From: Isoetes taiwanensis | Taxonomy: Eukaryota; Streptophyta; Lycopodiopsida; Isoetales; Isoetaceae | Assembly: GCA_021234155.1 (NCBI GenBank) | Contig: JAJEKV010000028.1 | Location: forward strand, 10,246,134 to 10,310,133 | Reading direction: 5' to 3' | Length of the DNA stretch: 64,000 nucleotides | Shown: piece after piece, positions 12,041 to 23,063 of the stretch | Numbering within the stretch: position 1 is the first letter of the stretch | How the letters are laid out: every line of letters begins with the position of its first letter | Made by a program: the position numbers and the translations under genes | Notes under the pieces: generated by a model | Databases searched by the model: none | What the model saw: only the letters and a program-made list of their open reading frames with translations | Told to the model about the DNA's origin: nothing

Positions 12041-12474
12041 CTACAGCTGTTGTGACTATTTTTTTTGCTTTAACTGTTCTCTGCGTTTCCACTGTTCTTT
12101 TAGTTAACTGAACTATTTCTATCCTTTTCTGTATAGATATAAGAAACATGTTTGGTACTTAGTTTGCAACTCAAGTTTTTGGTGCAACTCAAGTTAATGA
12201 CAGTTTTTGTCATTAATTATAAAATGCAAAGTACAATTACTGAAATAGTATACCAAAACAAACATTAAAGCCAACAAGGAATTTCAAGGTGCAGAATTTA
12301 TGATCTGCACACTAACAAAATATGGTAACCAGCAGCCAATAGGAAAATATGTTCAGAGTATTTTTCTTTAAATGCATCTTGAAGCATCTGAAGCACCTGC
12401 CAAAAATTTCTGGATGTTGGTCCAGAAACCTCTTGAACAATACCATCTGCATGAAATGAACACTAAACTGTTAG
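12041..12474. other. Non-coding spacer after LINE A
   Basis: AT-rich DNA that was contiguous with position 5070 before the LINE insertion. I see no gene, RNA or clear repeat in it, apart from two copies of CAACTCAAGTT(TTT/AAT) at about 12170-12200. Confidence 0.5.
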
Positions 12475-13034
12475 GATGTGTATACCACACCAAACCATGC
12501 ACCATACCATGCCCCACACTATCATATTCACCAGAACGAGCACATCCCACCACACACCACACCATTCACCACACACCCCACCACACACCACACCATTCAC
12601 CACACACCATACACCATAGACCATACATCAACTATCATATTCACCGAATCCAGCACATCCCACCACACACCACACCATTCACCACACCCCACCACACACC
12701 CCACACACACCACACCATTCACCACACACCATACACCATAGACCATACACCAACTATCATATTCACTGTAGCGGCACATCCCACCACACACCACACCATT
12801 CACCACACACCATACACCATACACCAAATGGTGGAGTGTGGAGCGGTGGTGGAGTGTGGTGGTGGGGGGTGGTGGTGTGGTGTGTTGTGGTGGTGGGGGG
12901 TGGTGGGGGGGGGTGGTGGGGGTGGTGTGTGTGTGGTGTGTGGTGGTGGTATGATGTGGTATGGTGAAGTGTGGTGGGGTGTGGTGGTGTGGTGTTGTGG
13001 ATTGTGGTGTGGTGTTGTGGGGTGTGGTGTGGTA
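12475..13034. repeat. CACCAC / GTGGTG minisatellite with strand switch
   Basis: From about 12540 to 12828 the plus strand is C/A-rich, built of ACACCACACCATTCACC words grouped in three larger units of 120-130 bp that each carry ATCATATTCACYG. At about 12830 the composition flips to G/T-rich GTGGTGTGTGG words until about 13034. The two arms are therefore inverted relative to each other, making a large imperfect palindrome. Open frames on both strands, rich in His/Thr/Pro or Gly/Val/Trp, are compositional artefacts. Confidence 0.85.
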
Positions 13035-13306
13035 CAAGGTCACAAAATATATCAGTCGAAACAATCAAGTAACTGTTTTGATTGACCAAAACGGGTACAA
13101 GGCTTCTTTAAATCAGAAATCTTTTTTCTTCAAAAAAAAAAACTTACATAGTCATAAAGTATACTATCAGTAGTATACTATTCAGCATAGTGTCATTTAC
13201 ACATTCCTTATGATAGGAAATGTGAACACAAATATGAACAAAAGATATATATAAGCCTGTTACATAGTTCATCTTGCAAAATCAGATACTCAGACTCATG
13301 ATCAGC

Positions 13307-16300
13307 TTAGAAATCAGAGGACTGCTGGCTGATACGTTCTTTCGGATTGGCATCACAATGCATGACCAAAGCATCTATTAGAAATTGTCGTCGTGATAGG
13401 GCGTATTCATGAGAGAACCATTTAGATGCAATTTGTGACATCCATAAATAAGGTTAGAAATATTTAAAGGAACATGAGATGTAGTGCATATACAAGGGAA
13501 GGCATACAACTTACTTCCATATCTCTACCAGAGACAAGAGCTTCAACATATTTGTGCATAAATCCCATCACATACAACCCACATGATGTTAAATCGGGCT
13601 GCTGTGGCACCTCTACTTGCTGAATCCGATTAACATTATTTCTCTTCATGAAATCGACGCCTCTAGATACTTGACCGATCGATGTAGTTAACATTTGTGT
13701 GTGCAGCCTACATATCACGAAATTTAGCAGACCGAATTAGCGAAGAAAAGCAAAGCAACAACTTAAAGTATTACATACCCTTTGATTGCTTTCTCGTTCG
13801 TCGCATAACCTGTAAGAGGATTCAAGACGTGAATTCACAGTGCGGGTAGGATCTTGGAATCGATGGTGCGGCGTAAAACAAAGACACAAAATGGTCATTC
13901 TCAAGGATAGGTGCAAGGATATGATGGCATTTAGCTACCACAATCCCCTTCATCCCCGATTTCACTATTTCAATGACATTCAAAGATCCTTCACCGATTC
14001 ACCCTTTCTTTTCTTCTGGCGGTAGCTTCTCTAAACCTTATATAGTTGTAAGCGGGGATAAAAAAAAGATTTTGCTCTTCCACTCGAAAGGCAATGTCTC
14101 ATACAAGCACCGGATTAGATTAAGATTAACATTAGAGACAAGGAATAGCAACAAATACAAATTCGGTTACAACCGTGTTATTACACCCATAAAGATCCAC
14201 TAAGCGGCTACTCATTTTAGAGTTAGTTGCACATAAAATTGCTATGTCAGATGCAACCACTTTCATTTCAGCCGGCGGACAGTTCTTGAATGGCGTGAAT
14301 GGCGTGAATTCCATAAGTTTATCCTTGTCATCATTTCTGTTGTCAGATCCAAGATGTTAGTGTCATATTAACAATTGATCCATGACAATAAAGCATAAAT
14401 TGATACCTTCCAATCTCTGTTTCCAGTGGTTTAGACCTGCAAAACGAGTAGAATATAATAAGCTACTGAAGTATAAGTAAGTCTATGTTAGTGTCATATT
14501 AACAATTGATCCATGACAATAAAGCATAAATTGATACCTTCCAATCTCTGTTTCCAGTGGTTTAGACATGCAAAACGAGTAAAATATAATAAGCTACTGA
14601 AGTATAAGTAAGTCAATGTAAGCTAGCAATTACCGTTTTGCAGCGGATGTCCCTGCTCTGGTTTGCACTCTCTTTTTTCCAGCTGTTTTGGCATCAGCTT
14701 TGACCATAAATTTAGTCGTTGCCTTGGCTGCAATCTCCAAGGCTTCTTCAACATCATCTAGCTCCTTTGAATCGTCGCAAAGTCTCGAAGACAAGAAAGT
14801 GCTTCATTCTAATGTTTTGAAAGCAAGACAAAAAAGAAACACGTGCACCGCCAAAGAACAAGCCTTTTCCTCAACTTGAAAAACAACGACTTCAGATCGT
14901 TTTCAATGTCGCCACCAACATCTTCATAATTTTATCTCAGAAACACGTCAACGTAAGTTTCAAAATACAAAAAAAAAATAAAATAGAAACCCTGAAAAGG
15001 AGAGAATTACTTTCTGGGCTTTCAGCTAGTTGCTCCAATAATAGCAGCTCGGCTTCAACAGGTGGGATCTCTTTTTGGAAAACAACCTCTGCTGCAAAAT
15101 ATTGAACATTAATGAACTCTAACTACAACAGATGCAATCTTAATGTAATCGAAATGTAATCACCCTACCTTCCACATACCCCTCCGTCTCCAAATCCTGC
15201 CTTTGATTGCTTATGAGTTGTTGCAATTCTCAAAGGTGATGTAGATGTGGATGGACTTCCAACATCGATAGCGGCATCATCTTTTTGTGCCGTGTTCAAA
15301 GAATTGGGATGTCCGAGAATGGTAAATGCAACCCCTTCTCAATAACATTCTTCTTTTCACCTACAACATGAAATTTTGCTATATTCAGAACTTAAGCATA
15401 GTGCACGAAACATGAATTGTTTAGTTTACCTGCAGTTTTACTTCTTCCTTTCTTGATACTACCCATGTCTGCATTGACACAATTGGGTGTCAATAAGAAA
15501 TGTAAACACTTGATTCAGAATCAAGGGGAGATGTAGAATAGATAGAAGCAAAATCTGAAGAAAAAACAATCAGATGCAAATCAAAACAGAACAAATGTTA
15601 ATTACATGAAAGTAGGTTTTTACTACAGGCAAACTTTCTGCTGATAATGTAACGACAAAATAGAAGTACATTAGTGTACATAGCTATCACAATGTAAAGG
15701 AAAACCAAATACTAAATTCAAATGTATTTCAGAACAAAATATTTTATCAATACACCCTATCAAATACATCATTCAGCATTGAATGTAAAGGAAAGTCAAA
15801 TACCAAATTCATATGCATTTCTGATCACATGTAAATGCAAAGTACAGTCAATGCAATACACCCTATTAATACACCATGTAAAGGAATTCCAGAAAAGCAC
15901 TTCATGGCACATGTAAATGTAAAGTACAGAAGCAAATACATTTCCTCTTTACAGTAAAGACAAAACCACGCCAAATCAAATGTTAATACAGTTATGTACA
16001 TGATGGAAACTAACTACATCTAAGTACACTCAAACTAATTATGTAATCAAAATAGAAATAGATGTACATTCGGAAGGGATTCCTAAGCAATGTCGCAGGT
16101 CCTCGGACCATAAACAATCATGTACACATGTATTCGTCGTTGAAACCCTGAATATAAGACAAAATAGACAATATGTATGACCACAAAGTGGAGATATTAC
16201 CATGGTCGAGTCAAGGCAATCATTGCAGCTTTTGCAAGTATTGCTTACATGTGAGAATGAAGCCCGTCTTCTTCTTTGCGGTATGGGAGCGGGCTGCAGG

Positions 16301-17291
16301 CCCTATCGGTCCGATCTTTCCAAATGCTTAGTCATCTCCTTTATTCTATTCTCACGGTTGGAATTAACTTCCAAATCCTTGCTGATATTTTCAATGGCGC
16401 TTTCTAATTCTTACAAATCAGCCTTTAAACAATCAATGGAAATCATTAGAGCATCTAAATCAGCAATATAACTTGATTTCTCCTCCTCTAAATGGGATGC
16501 CAAAGCCATTTGCACATCGCTTGGCTTCCCGCTTGCTTTTAAACCTGCCATAATGCTTTGAATGCTCACATATTTTTGCATCTTTACTCTGCACAAGTCT
16601 TGTCAAGAAGCTCTTATCACTCTCATGCTTCAACAGTTCAATTTCCATTGTTTTCCTTTTCTCTCTTTTTAAAGTCTCAGATTTCATCAAGCATGGAGGC
16701 GTAATCTAATGCTCTTGTTTTCCTCCACCTTTTCATCATTTCCAACTGCTGCCCCAATTCTACCCGAGGCATACATTTAATAGCTTTAACATTGGAAGAC
16801 TTTCTTTCAGAAGCTAATTACGTCAGTCGATTCTTTTTGAGAGCCTTTTGAATGAAGACTTGCACTTGCTTTCACCTCATCCCAATCAATGCTTACTCCT
16901 TTGTAATGAAGTGCATATGCTCGGGCAAAATACAATGGAATGTGATGATTTGCAATGTCCCTCCTACAAAAAAACGCGATATACACGTAAAAAAATCGCC
17001 ATCCAACCAGGGCTTAATCCTCAGACTCTTGATAAACCCCTAACAAAGGGGGCTTGAAACCCCAAACATCCTCGCACTATTGCACTAGCCCCGAAACATG
17101 CTATCAAAATTGTTGCTCCTAAGTCAGCTGATGCTTACCTTGTCAAACTTCGGCGGCAAGACCTCCCGATCCAAGAAGACCCACTCTTGAGTTTTGGTGG
17201 CAGTTCTAGTGGGAGACCTTGGCATGGGCTTTACAGGTTTGTTGCGAGGAGATTTCCTTGGAGATGTCTTTGTTCCAAGCTGTTTCGTCAT
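13307..17291 (-). CDS. Multi-exon gene ending in a Ulp1-like (C48) cysteine protease domain
   Basis: A start ATG at 17291 opens a basic exon (17139-17291, 51 codons, TSPRKSPRNKPVKPMPRSP) that ends in a clean AAG|GTAAGC donor. A helical, lysine/glutamate-rich part follows at about 16400-16700. Exons 15011-15091 (KEIPPVEAELLLLEQLAE) and 14634-14801 (EEALEIAAKATTKFMVK), a 30-nt micro-exon at 14407-14436 and an exon at about 14170-14322 have canonical junctions; the last three join in frame. The protease region shows HHILAPILENDHFVSLF (about 13880-13945, candidate catalytic His) and QQPDLTSCGLYVMGF (about 13550-13610, candidate catalytic Cys after Gln). A last coding piece, WFSHEYALSRRQFLIDALV, ends at the TAA at 13307-13309, but I find no AG acceptor for it. 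Ulp1 folds cleave SUMO-like modifiers and are often carried by plant transposons. It may be the convergent partner of the transposase-like gene at 2.7-5.1 kb. Complete functionality is doubtful. Confidence 0.5.
14354..14614. repeat. 131-bp tandem duplication containing a micro-exon
   Basis: The unit at 14354-14484 is repeated at 14485-14614 with only a few differences. Each copy contains the same 30-nt exon-like segment (14407-14436 and 14538-14567) of the Ulp1-like gene. On the minus strand the downstream copy has an intact TTTTGCAG acceptor. The upstream copy reads TTTTGCAT, so its exon should be skipped. Confidence 0.85.
15092..16400. other. Intronic DNA of the Ulp1-like gene, rich in ATGTA/TACAT
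   Basis: Mostly non-coding AT-rich sequence. Repeated AATGTAAA, AAGTACA and GTACAT words between 15600 and 16130 resemble those in the probable intron of the plus-strand transposase-like gene (3440-3900). A possible exon at about 15200-15330 reads NSLNTAQKDDAAIDVGSPS on the minus strand, but it cannot be joined with confidence. Confidence 0.35.
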
Positions 17292-17329
17292 GATCTCTTC
17301 CCTGGTGCTTCAGCTCTCTGAAAATGCAA

Positions 17330-17485
17330 GCTTTTGGCTATGGAGGTCCTGATCTTAGCTATGGAGGTTCGAATATGGATGTCAAGCTTTCGGCTATGGA
17401 GGTTCGAATATGGATGTCAAGCTTTCGGCTATGGAGGTTCGAATATGGATGTCAAGCTTTCGGCTATGGAGGTTCGAGCGGGAGG
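17330..17485. repeat. 35-bp tandem repeat, 3-4 copies
   Basis: The unit starting GGCTATGGAGGTTCGAATAT and ending TCAAGCTTTC is repeated three times nearly perfectly, preceded by one diverged copy and followed by a partial one. It begins about 40 bp upstream of the Ulp1-like gene's ATG. A similar GGAGG.CTGGCTATGG motif recurs at 36530-36595. Confidence 0.85.
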
Positions 17486-17619
17486 AAGGTTGAACAGAGC
17501 GCGGGAGGAGAGTTCAAAATTATTTGCCCTATTAATGATTCATTCCAAGAATAATAATTTCTGGGGGGGAGGGATTTCCTTACATTTTAAATTTGTAAAT
17601 GTAAAATACGGGCACTTTT

Positions 17620-18015
17620 TTTGCCCACCCTTTCATGCTTCTACCCCTCTTCCCTTCCTTATTCTTCATTTTTTTCATTTCTTATTCTTCATTCTTTTTT
17701 AATTTCATTTCTTCATTCTTCATTTGTTTCTTATTCTTCATTATTTTTCATTTCTTCCTCACTTTCCATTCGATCCTTTTATTTCCCTTCCCTTAATTCT
17801 TCCTTCCATTCTATTCCCTTCCCTTCTCTTATTTCCTCTTATTTTTCTTCATTCTTTCTTCTTTCTTCTCTTATTTTCTTCTCTATTCTATCCTTATTTC
17901 TTTCTTTCTATTCTTTTATTTCTTCTCTTATTTCTTTCTCTTGTTTTATTTCTATCTCTTGTTTTCTATTCTCTCTTCTTCGATCTTTTTCTTCTTTGTT
18001 CTTATTCTTCTAATG
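17620..18015 (+). repeat. Pyrimidine-rich TTC tract
   Basis: About 400 bp of TTCTT, CATTTC and TTATTTC words, like 1815-2200. It follows GGGCACTTTTTTTGCCCACCC at 17607-17627. Reading frames through it are not genes. Confidence 0.75.
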
Positions 18016-18159
18016 CTTTGTTACTTCTGTTAGCTTTCTATTACGATTTGGACCCGACAGGATCTTGTACACGCGTCCTTGGTAAGTATTTTATCGCACG
18101 TAGTTGATCGCACTTGCATTTTATTTTTATAGTTTTAAGTAGGTTAAAAAAATTGATGG

Positions 18160-18690
18160 AGTGGCTTGTTCAAGGGCACGGGTCGGCTCCACCTAGAGTG
18201 GGGAGGACCATGTACCCAGGTTCGAAGTCCACTTTCACTACAATCATAAATTTTTCCTAGGTTAAGGAGTGGCTTGTTCAAGGGCACGGCCGGCTCCACC
18301 TAGAGTGGAGAGGACCACGTACCCGGGGTCAAGCCCACTTCCAGTTCCACTTGTTATTTTTTAGGTTTAAAATAAAATTGTAGTGGCTTGTTCAAGGGCA
18401 CGGTCGGCTCCACCTCGAGCGGAGAGGACCAGGTATCCGGGTCCAAGTCCACTTTTCTTCTCATTCTTAGGTAGAGGTGGCTACGGCAAGGACATGTTCG
18501 GCTCCACCACGAGTGGGGAGGACCAGGTGTTCGGGCCTTAGTTCACGTTTATTGTCAGTTTTAGCTAGAGGTAGCTAGAGCAAAGACATGGTCGGCTCCA
18601 CCATGAGTGGAGGGGACCAGATGTTCGGGCCCTAGTCCCACATTTCTTATTATTTTTTTTAGGTAGAGGTGGCTAGGGAGGTACATGACC
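18160..18690. repeat. Tandem array of five units, about 85-115 bp each
   Basis: Each unit contains GGCTTGTTCAAGGGCACGG or a diverged form, then CGGCTCCACC, GAGTGGRGAGGACCA and CGGGYCNAAGTCCAC. Units start near 18162, 18266, 18382, 18472 and 18556, with a remnant near 18665. Successive copies diverge progressively. A short T-rich linker with TTAGGTAGAGG separates the units. The array lies just upstream of the transposon-protein fragment and may be its subterminal repeat region. Confidence 0.8.
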
Positions 18691-18753
18691 TAGTCATAGT
18701 CTTTTTATTTTAATATTGTGTTGATCTATCGATTTATATCAAAGGCAAAGAGT

Positions 18754-19446
18754 GGTCAAGGAACTGAAGCAGACTTGCGAAAAAGTTGGAAGCGATTGGT
18801 CAAAAGTCCCTAAACCACTTAATCTCCACAAGGAAGATATCAAGGTATTTCTTATTTTTTTTGCCATTCGTTAACTTTAACTTGTGATAATGTTGTGTGC
18901 CCTGCAATCAGATTGCATTCGAACGTGCAAAGGATCCAGAACAGAAACATAGAGCTCGGACCGACAAAGCAACTAAAAGTGAACGAAAGCCGTCTCATTT
19001 GGGCTCCAGCAGTCGGAAAGGGTTTCACCATAGATTCGTAAGAGCTATATTAGTTCACATTAATTTTAATAAGAACTTTAAATGTCATTCGCTAATACTC
19101 GTTATATTGTCATAGACCTAACTATACGGGTTTCCCCCTAGCAAGCATCACGTAAAAATAGCCACGGAATGTGGAGCTGTTTATCTATATCAACAGTTAT
19201 ACGAAGAGGGAACTGTCCCACATCACGAGAATGCGGGGGTGCATTATAGAAAATTATTATAATTCTATGAACTACATTAATGCCATATTCTTTTGGTTTT
19301 TATAGGAAGCAGTGGCGGAGATGAATCAAGCCCTAGACGAGGACATGGGGCGCGGGGTCGGCGAGGGATCTGCAAACTATGGTGGAGGGCCATCCAATCG
19401 CAACCCCGAATCGGATGACTACTCCACTGAATCGGACAGAGATTAG
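18754..19446 (+). pseudogene. C-terminal fragment of a DNA-transposon (En/Spm-like) protein
   Basis: Exon-like blocks have good splice borders: one ending KPLNLHKEDIK at an AAG|GTATTT donor (18844/18845); 18912-19037 (ERAKDPEQKHRARTDKATKS, then RKPSHLGSSSRKGF) ending at C|GTAAGA; a block at about 19155-19250 reading YQQLYEEGTVPHHENAG in another frame; and 19306-19446 (EAVAEMNQALDED to SDRD and TAG). This succession resembles the C-terminal half of plant Transposase_24-type (PF03004) proteins linked to CACTA elements, as I remember them. The N-terminus is absent. The neighbouring tandem array and palindromes support a decayed element. Confidence 0.45.
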
Positions 19447-19479
19447 CTCTAGGCTAAAAGGGTGGATACTCCCCTTAAC

Positions 19480-19605
19480 GAGTCTTTTGTGATTATTTAA
19501 AAATATAAATACAATTCACTTTTGTGATTATTTAAAAATATAAATATAAAAATACTTTTGCGATTATTTAAAAATATAAATATAAAAATATAAATGCCCT
19601 TTTGC
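19480..19605. repeat. TTTTGTGATTATTTAAAAATATAAAT repeat, three copies
   Basis: Three near-identical copies of about 40 bp start at 19485, 19520 and 19555. They are AT-rich and non-coding, and lie between the transposon-protein stop codon and the palindrome block. Confidence 0.75.
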
Positions 19606-19684
19606 TCCTTGTACATCATATTGTAATAATTATCTAAGCCAAACATTTTTTTTATTTTTTTATTTTTTTTATTTTTTTTTTCCT

Positions 19685-20100
19685 GCACGTCGCATGCGAC
19701 GTATCCACGTGGCTTTTTTATTGCCACGTGGCTTTTCTAATTACACGTGGATTTTCATAATTTTTTTTTTGGCGTCCGCATGCGGCGTATACATCGTGGC
19801 TTTTTACGGCACCGCGGGGATTTTTGATATTCCACGTATATTTCCGTGTCACGCCGCGATGCGGCGTATACACGCGGGCTTTTTACGGCGACACATGGGT
19901 TTTTTGATATTCCACGTGTATATTCCCGCGTGTCACGCCGCATACAACGCCCGTGTCACGCCGCGCATCACGCCCAGAAACACGTCTGCCGACGGCGTCG
20001 CGCGCGACGCCGCGTCGCATGCGGCGTGTCTCAACGACGTCCGTGTCACGCCGTCGTCGACGTCGCGATAGACGTGACCTAGGCGTCGCTATAGACGCCG
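19685..20100. repeat. GC-rich palindrome block with GCGTCGC and CACGTG motifs
   Basis: It contains ACGTCGCATGCGACGT at 19687-19702, repeated TCACGCCGC and GCATGCGGCGT motifs, and several CACGTG (G-box-like) hexamers spaced 20-30 bp apart. It ends GGCGTCGCTATAGACGCC, itself an inverted repeat. The identical 16-mer also occurs at 1582. The block is a probable subterminal region of a DNA transposon. Confidence 0.65.
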
Positions 20101-20104
20101 CTAA

Positions 20105-22500
20105 ATGACCGTTCTCTGTTGTGAAAGCGCGGTACCTTGCCGTGCATCGGGGGAGATGTTAAACTGCTGGACACTCATCCTCGAACCTTTTGGCGCAGAA
20201 AGTGCTCCCAAGGCCGACCCGACCCTACGGGGGACATCACACCCGGCGGTGGGGAACGATACTTGCGGCAGCTCTATGACCCACCGGGGGACGCGTATGC
20301 CCATACCCCCACGGATGGCCCCCATTGGTTCTCGTGGAGGAGGATGTTGTGGAGGGCACCGAACGGTGGCTAATGGGAAGGCGGTGACCTCGATGGTATC
20401 TGCGCCGCGAGTTACTCAAATGGGCGGGCGGCCGCTTGTGCCGATCCTCACTACCCCGTTTCAACGAGCATTGCGGGAAGGTTTCCCCGACAATGGACCA
20501 CAAGCGAGTTGTTCCCATTCACAAAGGCGGGCGACCCACACCGTCCGACCAATTCTGGGACGATCATGGTCGATTCGGTGTTTGCCAAACCGTTGGTCGG
20601 CATTCTCGAAAGCAGCGATTGACCATTTGGGCGAGGCGGCGGATGTGCGAGCCCTCACACAAGCGGGCTTTAGACCCCGCCACTCAACGATTGACCATAT
20701 CTTTACACCGCGGCGATTGAAGATAGTGGAACCATCGGCCCGGGGACTTGTATTCTTTGCTTGGACTTCGCTGAAGGCTTTTGATCACGGTTCCCCGAAA
20801 AGGCGTAGGCTAGGCTGCGTCAAGCGAGAGCTGCCACGCCTGCGAGAATGCCATATCAAAGTACGTATGAGAGTTGTTTTGGCGATGCGTTGCGGCCAGC
20901 CCAAGCATTCACCCGGTAGTATCGAGGGGTCGCGCGGTTGCCCCCTCTCACCAACACTTTTGGCCTCTACATTGATCGGTTAGAGCCACGGCTTCGCGAG
21001 CATGGGGATGGCATCGACTTTTTTGCACGGGTCATCCGCCACCTCATCTATCGCGGGCGATGTTGGCTGTTGGCCCACACCCCGAAGCTATGCGGTCTCA
21101 TCCGGATGCCCTAGACACATTTTGTCGGGCCTCTGATATGCCGCGTGAATCGGCCAAGACCGGGGTGGTCCTCATATCCTCTTCCGTCACCCCATGCCTC
21201 TTGCACTCACATATCGAGGACATCTTGTGGAGGTCACGCCCACCTACAAGTACCTAGGGGTGGAGTTCCCCTCCTCGCTCTGCTGGGAGGCGTCTATCCG
21301 CTTCTGGGGTGACAGCCCAGCTGGAAAGCTTTTATGCCATCGCGCGAACAAATCAGCCACCGGCGCGAGCTCTATGATTGGGGCCATCGGTCACATCCGC
21401 TTTGCACCGGGTCGAGCCCGTCCTTCAATGACGGGGGTCGAGGTTGGGGCTCGATGCGTCTCTTTAGCGACACGGAATGACTTGGGCAGTCTGCGAAGGC
21501 ATTTTTGGCACGGGCACTTGCTGGGTTGAAACCTTCGGTCCCCTATCAGATTCTACTGCAGGAAACTGGATTCTTGCCACTTCAGCGGGCAGCCCTTGAT
21601 AGACACATCGTCTATTTTCAGAAAGTGGTTACTATGGGTGATGCTCAGCTCCCGCACCTGGCTTACACTGTGGCAATGGGTCCGCAGGCGACTTCGGGGG
21701 CCTTGTTGGAGGGTAAGAGAGATCGATGGCTCGTGAGGATGGAACGTCGCGGGAGCACAGTGCGTCGCAGTGGACCCACAACGGTCGATCGTGACGGCCT
21801 GGAGGGGAGTACCTAGATGCTTGCTTCCTTGGCAAGCTCTGGGACCCCGGCGCTCTAGAGCAGGTCAAAACGGCCCATTACAAGGAGCACATCAACCCCT
21901 GGTGTTAGCCCGGGCCCACGACTCTACACCGCGTTCCCAAATTGCCCCCTGGCCTTGACTCATTGCCTCCATTACGCCGCAGTGCCCACCATCTTCGTGA
22001 TCGAGGCGGGCCGGCGGTGGATTGGGGAGCCCCACCGGGAAGGCTCGTCGGTCTTTGTCAAGCGGGTGCCATTGAGGATGAGTCTCACACTTTCGAGTTG
22101 CCCGGCGTTCAATCGGTCCGGGCGGATCACGCTCCCTTATGCGGCCGGACTTGCCCTTACATTTGCCGATGAACACACCGCCAAGATGCGTGCCACAGGG
22201 TCGCACATTCGAGGAGAATCTTGGATCTGCGAGGTCACATTTGCCCCCGCCTGGCTGCCCGCTGATTAGGCACTACAGGTGCAGTGCATGACTGTATATA
22301 TTTGGGTGTTTTTGCATTTTATATGTTAGGACAGTTTGTCAGCAGGCTGATTGCTGCCACGGTTTTTCCCTCGAAAACCCTTCGGGGCGGGGGTTTTTTA
22401 ATCCGGGCAGTAATCCGCTTGCTGCGTTTTTGTATTGGGTCCCATAGACCGATTGGTCTCCGCGGACGATAAAAATACCTTCCTTCCTTCCTTCCTTCCT
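20105..22500 (+). mobile_element. LINE B1, decayed non-LTR element with CTTC-repeat 3' end
   Basis: Frameshifted reverse transcriptase on the plus strand. TQAGFRPRHSTIDHIF (about 20660-20705), a KAFDHGSP remnant (20780) and RGCPLSPTLLA (20935) are core RT motifs. The catalytic YADD position reads LIYRGRCWLLAHTP instead. The following DALDTFC and YKYLGVEFPS blocks match LINE B2 at 56.6 kb. There is no endonuclease, so it is 5'-truncated or too decayed to read. The 3' end (22340-22500) is conserved with LINE B2: a fold-back GAAAACCC..GGGG..GGTTTTTTAATCC, then CTCCGCGGACGATAAAA, then a CCTT microsatellite. Its GC content is much higher than its flanks. Confidence 0.75.
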
Positions 22501-22895
22501 ATGTCTAATTTTTATGTTCTTGAATTTTAGAATTGTTTCTCACAATCTCTACAATTTTTGTTATAGAGGATGTTTTGTTCGTACGGTTGAACACCACAAA
22601 TATGTCTTTTTGTACTATCAATTTAGTTTTAGAGATGGGTTGCAATGATTGAACAATCTTGGATGCTTCACAGAAATGGCCATCTACACAAATATGTATT
22701 ATAGTTAACAATCTTAACCAGATGTTATCTCGAGGTCACAATCTTACTAGCGACAAGCTTTATCCACTGATGTTGCATCTGCAGTGTTATTGATGTTGAT
22801 AGAATCCTAGTATAATATTTTATGCATGCATTGTGTGCGCTTCACATCCGGTGATGTCTCTAGGTGCGCCCTTTATCTTTGGAGCATCATATGTA
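22501..22895. other. AT-rich unique sequence
   Basis: No gene, RNA or repeat was recognised between the LINE B1 tail and the duplicated SINE-like repeat. Confidence 0.5.
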
Positions 22896-22993
22896 ACACA
22901 ATAACAGTGGGTTCCAGGGGAATTTGATATGAATGTAAAAATGACAATTCTTGAAACCATAGGCTATATATCTCTAAAACAATTGAATGGGTT

Positions 22994-23034
<41 letters not shown>

Positions 23035-23063
23035 ATAGATTCTTGATAGAAAATAATCGCATT

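Noticed and set aside
12372-13089. Frames of 237 and 155 codons in the His/Thr or Gly/Val-rich region
   Set aside because: They are translations of a CACCAC/GTGGTG minisatellite, open on both strands.
1475-17627. GGGCACCC..AAAAAGTGCC at 1479 and GGGCACTTTTTTTGCCCACCC at 17607 as terminal inverted repeats of one 16-kb transposon
   Set aside because: The match is short and low-complexity, and the flanking order of palindromes and TTC tracts is not mirror-symmetric. Kept only as a possibility to test.
20105-20983. 292-codon plus frame as an intact gene
   Set aside because: Only scattered RT motifs fall in this frame and others lie in neighbouring frames; the catalytic box is lost. It is a decayed LINE.
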